A stretch of DNA of 64,000 nt from Scatophagus argus (lineage: Eukaryota; Chordata; Actinopteri; Scatophagidae): contig NC_058513.1 in the NCBI RefSeq assembly GCF_020382885.2, positions 19,468,213 to 19,532,212 on the forward strand, written 5' to 3'. Shown here one piece after another: positions 55,486-64,000 of this stretch; the first letter of the stretch is position 1, and the number at the start of each line of letters is the position of its first letter. Position numbers and translations under genes: made by a program. The notes below the pieces were generated by a model. The model made no database searches. It was not told where the DNA came from and saw only the letters and a program-made list of their open reading frames with translations.

Positions 55486-58400
55486 GGTCACATCAGGAAG
55501 CATCAGCTGACACGCGGTCACGTCTTCACTTCGCTCAGGTTACCTTGAAGAAGAGCGGCCTGAACGTGACCTCAGACAGTTTCATCACCATGGCGAGCAG
55601 ACAGTCAATCACGCAGCCCTCGATCTCCGCCGTCTTCTCCAGGTCGCCCTGAACACGAACAGAGACCCTCTGATGCAGCTCTCATTTTGTTTGCTCCCCA
55701 GCCCACCAAGAACAACAAAGACGTGAAACGGAGACGATCAGAAAAGACGTCAGACTGACCTGCCCGTGTTCAGCACGGAAGTCCAGAGCGCTCAGGAAGA
55801 AGGAGGTGAGCTCTGATTGGTGGAAGTTGAGCTGATCTTTCTCCATGTGACTGATGTGTTCCTTCAGGATGCTCATCAGCGCCCCCAACTGACCCTGCAG
55901 GGAAACACGAGGTCAGTCAAGGAAGGAAGTCAGTACTGCAGTCAAAGTACTAATATCACACTGTAAAAATACTCTGTGACAACATTACACACCAGCTTTC
56001 ATAACCTCTTCATACGTCTGCGTGTTAAGTAACTAAAGCTGTTAAAAATGTAGTGCAGTACTTGTACTTCAGTCAAATATCAGTCACTTTGTACCACTGC
56101 ATGTGATCATCATCAGGGTAACAACATAATCAAAACTTCAGTTTAAAGTAAAATAATAATAATTAGTTTTTATTAATAACCAGGATGAGGAAACATCATG
56201 TGATCCCACCTTCTTGTCGGTGACCATGTTGCTGTAGCACTTGGTGATGGTGGGCAGTAGGACCCTGGGGGGCAGCTTGGTGGCGAGGGTGCTCCTCAGA
56301 GAGGTGAGGCGTGTGCACAGCTGGGTGGAGGTGGTGGAGGAGGAGGAGGAGGATGAAGAGGTCTCCACCAGTCGAGTCAGCCGACAGGCCTGCAGGAACA
56401 GGAAGTGCTAACATGATGCTAAAGCTAATCTTTATCTTTTGTCATGGTTGTTGTTGTGTGTGTCTGAGGCTAAATGCTAACATGTTCCCAATGTTCACGT
56501 TTCAGTCCAACACGTTAGCATGATGTCAACACGGTTGTTTCTGCACACTGTGATGTTGTTTCTTTATCTGAATGTTTTAAACTAACAAACAAATGAGTCA
56601 GATCAGCGCCTCCTGCAGCTCTGTCCTGTGTGTATGACTCACCTGTAAGGTGATGTCCTGCAGGTACGGGCTGATGAAGTGCGGCAGCGTCTCTGTGACA
56701 CGTTGGAAGGCGGTGATGGCGCTCAGCAGGTAGATCTCATTGGTCAGCAGCTCCTTCCTGTCAATCAGCGTGTGCAGCACCGCCGGCATCAACCTGCAGG
56801 AAACAACAGATGCCAACAGTCAGTTCCTGCTCACAGGCCGACGACTGACCAATCATATCGCTGGAAAACTGGCTCGTAATAATGATGATCAGTTTGAGTT
56901 TATCACACTAACAGCCTGAAGAATTGATGATCATTAGAGCTTCATACTCTTTCAGTGCAGTGAGATTGAAACGTTTCTCTGTCAGCTGCTGTTGGTTGGA
57001 ATGTAAAGACCGAGGGATTTCAGACGATCAGAACTCTTCAGTTCTGGCAGCAGAAAGGAGAATCGCGTGGGTCGTGTGGCTGCTGAGAATCCTTCTCCTC
57101 ACCCTGGACGACTACACACAGTGTTCGGACTGTCTTTGAAGGCATCAATCCCCTGCCCTCCCTCCTGTGTCAAGTGGCGCTCTCACCTGGGTAACTGCGG
57201 GATGGCGAGGGCTTTGAGCGTGCTCACCACCTCTGCGATGCAGAGCAGAGCGCTGCCCATCACGTTCTTCTCTTCCTCCAGCGATGAGACAATCTCCACC
57301 GTTTGCTGCAGGACGGGCACCAGCGCCTCCTGGTGGTCCGAGCCAAAACTGCGACAGAGCAGCTTGAGGCTGTAAAGCGCCGTCTGCCGGTTGATGGCCT
57401 GCTCCGCCTCCTCCTCCTCCATCACCTTACTGTGACTTTTACCCACGATTGTCAGGAGGTCACCGGTCAGCTGTAACAGTGCAGTGACCTGAGACAGAGA
57501 AACAAAAAGTGAAATTATATTTTTCATGACTGTTAAAGAAAAAGAAGATAAAAATGACGTCGTGTTTTTATTAATTCTAGTTAAGTAACTTTATGTGAAG
57601 GAGTGTACGTGTTAACTATGAACTGTAACTTCATAAACTATGAAGGTCGATAAAACTAAATGGAGCAAAAAGTTGGCACTTTACGAGCAGCCCCTGAATG
57701 CACCAGGCAGGGCGCAGAAGCGTCGTTACCTGCTGTTCCTCCCACTGCGTCCTCTGCTGCAGCTTGTTGTTCAGCAGCTCCATGGCTTTCCTCCTGACCG
57801 ACGGCAGCTGATTACCCATCAGCCCCCTCATCACCGTGATGAAGGTGTCAGTGGGCAGCAGGGAGTTCACCTGCGCGACAACAGGTGATGAGAAGGTGTT
57901 TGCCGTGCGGTATTTAAACAGAAACAGACGGAATAATAACACACCTTATCCAGAACGTCGTACGCTTTGTTGAGCAGAACTCTCCAGAACTTTGCTGTGG
58001 GTTTGTCAGCGTTCTCCTCCACACAGCGAGCTACACTGTGGATGTAGTGCAGGATCTCCTCCAACAGCCTGAAACACACACACCACTTTCACCTGCTGCA
58101 CACATGCATGCATGCACGCACACACACACACCTTCAGCACACACAAACTGACCTCTGCTGTAGCTGCTGTAGAGACTCGTCGCCGCCGCCGTCGCCGCCG
58201 TCTGCCACCTGAAACATATCCCATGTTGTTTATCTGAACACTTTGTGTCGTACCGTTTCGCCTCGTGTGTGTGTGCTGATCGATTAATACGCAAAACACT
58301 GAATGATTCATGTGAGAATCGCTCATTCTCGCGATCATTTGAGACAGCACAGCCTGTAAATCATCTTCATCTCGTCAGTCTGGACTGATGAAGGTCATGT

Positions 58401-61400
58401 GATCAAAAGCTTGTTTGCACGATATCCTGACTCGCCACTTCCTTCAGTTTTACAAACGGAGACGCCGCCCACCTTCGTGATGAAGCCGGCCGAGCCGAGC
58501 AGCTGAGCCATGAAGGAGACGCAGAGGAACTTGAAGTGTCGCAGCTCTTTGCTGCTGTGAGCCTCCATGCTGAAGATGAGCTCCTCCACCTTCTCCTCCT
58601 CGTTCTCCTGCTTCTTCTTGGCTCCTCGCCGGCTGACGGAGTGCTTCACCACAGCTGCAGAGGACGCAAACAGTTTGGAGCAGGCTGACATTTCAGTGAT
58701 GAATTAAAATTATTTTAGAACTTATAACTCCTTCTATTCTCCGCACTGAAATCTCCATTCCCGAGCCGAGCTTTGACTAAAGTTAATAAAGATGGCCGAC
58801 AGGTTTCTCCTTCCTGAACCCGACTGGACCAAAGACATCGTTCGGCTTTGCTGATTTTAAGTCAGACAAACGTGATGGCTGGCAACTGCCCACAGAGCTT
58901 CTGAGTAGATCTGAGGTGAGAACATGGCCGCTTTACCTCGACTAGGCCTTGTGAAACTGGTCCCTGAAGTTCAGCATTCAAGGCAGATTTTGATTCTTTG
59001 CACTCAGGGTTTACATCATAGGAACGAGTCTCACCTTCGTCTTTGTCGTCAGGCAGCTGCAGCAGGAAGCTCAGGATGCGGATGAGGGAGGTGAGCTGGT
59101 CGGTCACCTCAAACTGACAGCAGAGAGAGATCCAGAAGTCCACGTCTCTCTCCAGAGCTGCATCCTGCACACAAACACAAACAGGAAGCCTGGTTCATCC
59201 CGACCTGTACCCCCCACTGCTCCCACAATGCCTTGCTCTCACTAACTGCCGTCTTGCCTTCTCGCTCGCGGTGCTGGCCGTCTGTGTGGCATGCAGCTTG
59301 AACAGGAGCAGCAACAGGACCCAGAGGAAGCGGGCGGGGCCCAGTGTGGTCACCAGCTGAGCGAGGACGGGCAGCCGGCGGTGGTCAGGCACGTGAGGCA
59401 ACGCGTCAGCAAACACGTGCATGATCTTTGTCACCACGGCGTCCACCTGAGCCGAAGAGCCGCCGTCAGAGAGCCGATGAGCCTGAAGACACCAACATTT
59501 GCATTAACCAGGTATCAATGACAAGTTAATATGAACACACTGCAGTCGTGTTCTGTCTGTTATCGACTCCTTCTCCTTCTGAGTAGATCTGCTCATCGTT
59601 TAGTGTGAAACCTCCCCCTTTTCTAGGCTGGTCTCTTCTTCCCTGGTAAGTTTTAAATACTAGAAAATGTAGTTTGGCTGACACATTAAAACACACACAC
59701 ACACACACATCCAAAACAACAAACTGTTGAAAAGAGAAGATTTATGTTGATGAATGTTTTAAATGAACACAGCAGGAATGTGCCTCATTATGCACCAGGT
59801 AGCAGCACTTCAACCACCTTCGGATCTTCCCAGCCTTCATTTGTTCATGCCAGCCACTGACCTTTACAGGAGACCTGACTTTCATCTGAGGCAACACGGT
59901 GTGATGGGTAACTTATCTTAACCTATCTGCTGATTTATTCTCCCTCTGAACGGTTTGAGTCAACATGGCAGCAGGTGAAAAGCTCACCTTGATCAGAGCA
60001 GGTATGACCATCTGAACCGTCTTGTCGATGACTCTGAAGCTGTAGGCGTCGTCCAGACGCATGATGTTGGCTCCCATGAAGGTGAAGATGGGCATGATGT
60101 TGTGCAGGACTTTTTCCTGGACGACAGAGACGCGACGGATTATTGGAATGGACACACAGTCCAAAGAAACGCTAACTGTGAGGGCTGAATTAACGACACT
60201 CCAAACAAAGCGAAACTGAAGCGCAGCTGCGTTTGTTCAGCGCCACGCAGGAGGCTGCGTTTGCTCACTCACAGGGAAGATGGCGGCAGCAGTGCCCAGC
60301 AGCAGCAGGGCGTGGTGATGTGTCTGCGGCATGTCGGACGCTCGGATACACTGAACCACCAGCTCCACGCTGAACTTATCTTCATCCAGGACGTCTGCGC
60401 AGAAGGACAAAAGCATCATGGAAGAGTCTGTTATGTGTGGATGAGGCAACAGAAGGGACATCTGATGTTTCCTGTCTGCTGACCGACCTGCAGCCACAGC
60501 TCGTCCATCAGGAGACAGTTTGTGGCAGACGTTGAGCAGACAGCTGAGCAGCAGCTGTTTGGTGTACTCCATGTTGGTGTGTTCACCTGAACTCGGCTCC
60601 AGGCTCCTGAGGATCAGACAGACGGCACTTCGTGTTTTCACCTCCAGAGGACAGGGACAGGATGAACTGTGTCGTTTCAGTCCAGACGCCTGAAGGCTCT
60701 TACAAATCATTCCTTCTAATCATTAATATGTGTACTTTTATTATTCTCTGGCGTCATTTAGTGCCACAGAATCCTTTAATTTCACTGGTTTACCTTAGAC
60801 AGCCGGCTGAAATTCAAACTTTTGGATTTATCAGATATGCACTTCAGGTTTCGGGCTGCCAGAAAGTCAATTAATTAAATTGAACAAATTATTTTGAGTG
60901 TTTAGCAGAGTGCTGTCTTAATGGTGATTAAATACAATGTGACTTTGACCTGGCAGAGTCTAACCTGTAAACCTGTAATCTGTCAGTGCTTTAATCATAA
61001 GAATTTATTGGTCAACTGCAGTTTGTGCATTCATGAACTATTTGTACTTACCTGGCGAGCAGCGAGAAGAGAACCGGCACCAAAGTCTGGGCTCTTTTCA
61101 GCTTCTTCTTGTGCTGCAGCAGCTCCAGGATCAAAGTGACTCTCTGCCAGGAAACAGTGCCCCCCTGTGGACCCACTTCGTCACTCTCCTGAGGTTTCCT
61201 AATCGGGGGAAAACACAACTTTACAACAATTCCAGCTCACAGACAGAAGCTGATGCTGTTTCTGAGAAAAATGTTGGGTGCTGAAGTGCTCATCAAAGGT
61301 TTGTGATCACTAAGATGTTCACACAAGTTTATGTGTGTTAATCTACAGTGAGCGAGACAAACAGGAGATAGAAGAAGTGAAGGTCACCTCTGGGTCATTC

Positions 61401-64000
61401 TGCTCCTGCGACTCTGCTGCACGGTCACATTCACTCTGGCCTTTTCTGGTGGAGCGAGCTCATTGGCCACCAGCTGACCATCAACCGCAATCTGTGAAAC
61501 AGGCGGAAAAAGGTTGGAGGGTTGACGAAACCCGACTGGACTGTAAGACTGATTTAAGGTGAGCTTCAGCCCTGGTTTCACCTCTGGTTTTAGTCCTGGT
61601 TGACTTAATGCAGATCAGAAGTGTGAACAGAGTCTCTCCAGCACAACACAAAACGTTGACTTGTCTCATTCATGTACAGGAGAACCACATCAACAGAAGT
61701 GGACTTTTGACATGTCGCCTCAAACAGACAGCTTCATTAAAGTCAACATGTGGGCCTACATTTCACAGACAAGAAGCTCACCATGTTGGTGCTCATCCTC
61801 TTTCTGAGCTCACCCCTTTAAAGACGCTGCTGATGGTGTTGGCCACCAGAGGACTCCTGCTGTCCACCAGCACATCGAACATCACCGACAGCAGCTTCTG
61901 CTGCACCTGCTCATCTCCGAGTGCCGAGAAGAACGGCTTTGTCATCTACGGAGAGACCGCAAGCAGCGTGAGTTAGTTTTTATTTTTCATTTCAAAAGTA
62001 GCTTTGTTCCTGATTTGAATCCTGGGTTTAAGCCCAGGTTCAGGTTTGGCTGACCTGTTCCAGGGCAAAGATCTGGCAGCTTGGGATGTCTGGATGCTGC
62101 TGAGTCGAGGTCCTCAAAGCTCTGATAAACACATCCAGACAGTTCCGGTCCTCTGCCAGCAGGGGGGCCGACACCTCATTGTATTTCCCCAGGACGAGCT
62201 GCATGAGCTGGGCCTCGGCCCGCAGCAGGGTCGGGGCATCTGGGCCACTCTGCTCCAGGAGCCGATCCAGAACAGGAAGCAGCGTAGACAGGACGCTCTG
62301 AGAGGTGGAGCAGAAGGACAGGATCCATTTAAGGGAAAGGGGTTCCTTTGTTGTGAAGAGATTCATATGTGCAGGTGTGCTCCTGCTCTCACCTGCCCGC
62401 TGACAAGGCTCAGCGCCCGCAGCAGAACAGCAGCGCTGTACGATGGACAGCAGGGAGTCTGAACGCTCTGCAGCAGCTGCTGCATCGATGACTGCAGCTT
62501 CTTCTGCTGTGTCTTCGCTTTAACAGACAGACTGTCTTCATGAAGCACACCGAGAGCCTGCAGGTACAACAAGGACAACAAAGCTTTTTTTTTTAAAGTT
62601 CTCAATGTTAAAGCTGCTAAAGTTGAATATTTTGAGCCCTCAATGGTCAAATATAAAGTTCGAAAACATGATTTTAAATAACTCTTGACCGGCATCACGT
62701 AGGAAAGCAATGAACTGATCTCAAGTCAGATTTCTGTCCAGTCCAATTCAAACATGTTTCACAGAATTACTGAGCTACAGGGGAGACCTGTAGTCACTGA
62801 CTGCTCGGGTTGGACTTGTTGAACTCACCTGGCTCAGGTATGACGGGTCAGCGATGATCTCCTCAGGGGTCTTCAGGAGCTTCTCTACGATTGGCTGGAA
62901 GGGAGAAGTTTTGGCTCCTGATAGGTTTTGCAGAGCGCCGAGGGCCGCCCTCCGGACCTCCCGAACCGGAGAGCTGAGGCAGCAGAGCAACGACGGGAAC
63001 ACTGAGAGACAGACAGAAAGTTATGGACACAATAACACTCTGGCCTGATGATGGCGCTACAGGGAAAATCACCAGAGTTATCACAGTTGGGACAGATGGA
63101 CAGACAGACACACCCTCTCTTCCAAGAGGCTCAGGTTTTGGAGTCTTACCAGGTGAGTCAGCGGCTGCCAGCTCCTCCAGCATGGCAGCCGGTTGAGCAC
63201 TCAGCAGAGCTCTGCCCATGTATAGAGCCTGAGTCTGCAGGACGGCACCAACCTTCATGTCCAGCTGGTCGCCGTGGTTACTGCTGTATCCCCACAGAAC
63301 ACACAGGAACCTGAAGAGCGTCAGTGGCTCAGGCAGGTGAGCCTGGAAGAGAAGAGTGAGACCATAGTTATGTCATCTTAAGTGGAAGCTAAGCATGAAG
63401 GGTTAGGAAAAAAAAACAGGAAGTGACCTCATACCTGGATGAGCAGCTTCATTAAGTCTCTGAAGCTGCTGGCTGCCGGCCCCTCTGCAGCACCGCTGAT
63501 GATGAGGCTGAAGAGGCGGCAGGTGAGGCTCAGGTAGCAGCAGGTGTTTGTGTCCAGCCTCTCCGGGTTCCACCACACCTCACCTGGTGAAAAAACCACA
63601 CAACATGATGTGTGCGTGTCATCAGGTAAACCTGCAGCCACTACACATCCAGGAGGGCTGTTACCTTTGAAGGAGGCGTCGTGACACCTGAGGGAGGAGA
63701 TGAAGTCTCTGAGCAGAGACATCAGAACGAAGCTGTACTCTCTGTCCAGCCTTTCACCTGTCTGCTGCCCACACCTGCTCAGGTACACAGTCAGAGCTTC
63801 AGAGAAAGACGAGGGGATGCTGGCGTGACGCTCGGCCTCCTGCTACAATACAGGCACAACAATCAGACAAAAACAAGGTTCTGACACGTGAATTTACAGC
63901 AGAGTTTTCCCTCGGATGCTCCCCCCTCCCGTAATGTCTCCATCTGACCTGTGAGCGCTCGTCCCTGATGGCCTCCAGCAGGGGGGGCTCCAACAGCATG
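54139..64000 (-). CDS. heatr1: HEAT repeat-containing protein 1 (UTP10 family), C-terminal 29 exons
   Basis: HEATR1 is the vertebrate UTP10, a U3 snoRNP/SSU processome scaffold for 18S rRNA processing and Pol I transcription in the nucleolus. Twenty-nine exons join in phase to 1,441 residues of about 2,140; the 5' third lies beyond 64000. Exons: 64000-63949, 63842-63665, 63583-63435, 63342-63150, 63001-62829, 62557-62393, 62297-62055, 61945-61814, 61491-61388, 61198-61052, 60606-60488, 60394-60273, 60116-59988, 59482-59243, 59164-59035, 58654-58473, 58208-58153, 58068-57945, 57870-57730, 57488-57187, 56793-56643, 56389-56210, 55894-55760, 55648-55544, 55446-55284, 55094-54940, 54846-54688, 54594-54486, 54227-54139. 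The protein is helical HEAT repeats; HNIMPIFTFMGANIMRLDD and the terminal ILGEPLQSYF are strongly conserved. The exon ending at 59243 could instead end at 59258 with a GC donor; both keep the frame. Confidence 0.93.
55455..55482 (-). repeat. (TG)n repeat before a heatr1 exon acceptor
   Basis: On the coding strand a TG run ends in TCCTCCAG, the acceptor of the exon starting at 55446. A further TG run lies before the exon at 54846, and a CA run follows the donor at 54486. Confidence 0.9.
55925..56100. repeat. AAGTACTTTACT-type interspersed repeat in a heatr1 intron
   Basis: Contains CAAAGTACTAATATCACACTG, TAAAAATACTCTGTGACAAC and AGTACTTGTACTTCAGTCAA, matching the copy at 47.93-48.25 kb on the same strand. 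Confidence 0.75.

Overview
This window is nuclear DNA of a vertebrate, almost certainly a ray-finned (teleost, probably percomorph) fish. The genes are split by GT-AG introns into short exons that translate to vertebrate proteins. The intergenic DNA is crowded with (TG)n and (CTGT)n microsatellites. A tRNA-derived SINE, LINE 3' tails and several short fish-type interspersed repeats are present. There is nothing bacterial, no CRISPR array and no autonomous mobile element.

Layout, left to right. 0.2-1.6 kb (+): last exons of an ANKFN1-like gene. 9.7-10.4 kb (+): an intronless noggin. 11-15.6 kb: no gene, but very repeat-rich, with a block of simple repeats and three notable symmetrical or tandem motifs. 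17.2-20.4 kb (-): complete five-exon cbx2. 22.7-23.8 kb (+): complete four-exon cox11. 25.5-36.9 kb (+): complete six-exon rab40 gene, closest to RAB40B, with retroelement fragments in its introns. 40.3-46.7 kb (+): complete p4ha1 with 14 coding exons plus a mutually exclusive alternative exon. 49.5-53.6 kb (-): complete eight-exon mitochondrial arginase arg2. 54.1-64.0 kb (-): the last 29 exons of heatr1, whose 5' part lies beyond the right edge. Exon joins were checked by reading phase. The joined lengths (cbx2 547 aa, cox11 253, rab40b 287, p4ha1 533, arg2 345) agree with vertebrate orthologues.

The genes do not form a pathway. They cover secreted BMP antagonism (noggin), Polycomb silencing (cbx2), cytochrome oxidase copper insertion (cox11), a Rab/SOCS-box ubiquitin ligase adaptor (rab40b), collagen prolyl hydroxylation (p4ha1), mitochondrial arginine catabolism (arg2) and rRNA processing (heatr1). 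The neighbourhood is ordinary vertebrate synteny rearranged relative to mammals, where these genes sit on several chromosomes.

I did not find an undescribed gene system. The best leads are non-coding: (1) a 19-bp tandem repeat carrying three exact DR1 nuclear-receptor sites; (2) a 35-bp palindrome made of two head-to-head NF-E2/NRF2-type sites; (3) inverted, nearly identical LINE tails flanking rab40b exons 2 and 3; (4) mutually exclusive p4ha1 exons whose joint inclusion breaks the frame; (5) repeated use of microsatellite DNA as the intron end immediately before exons.
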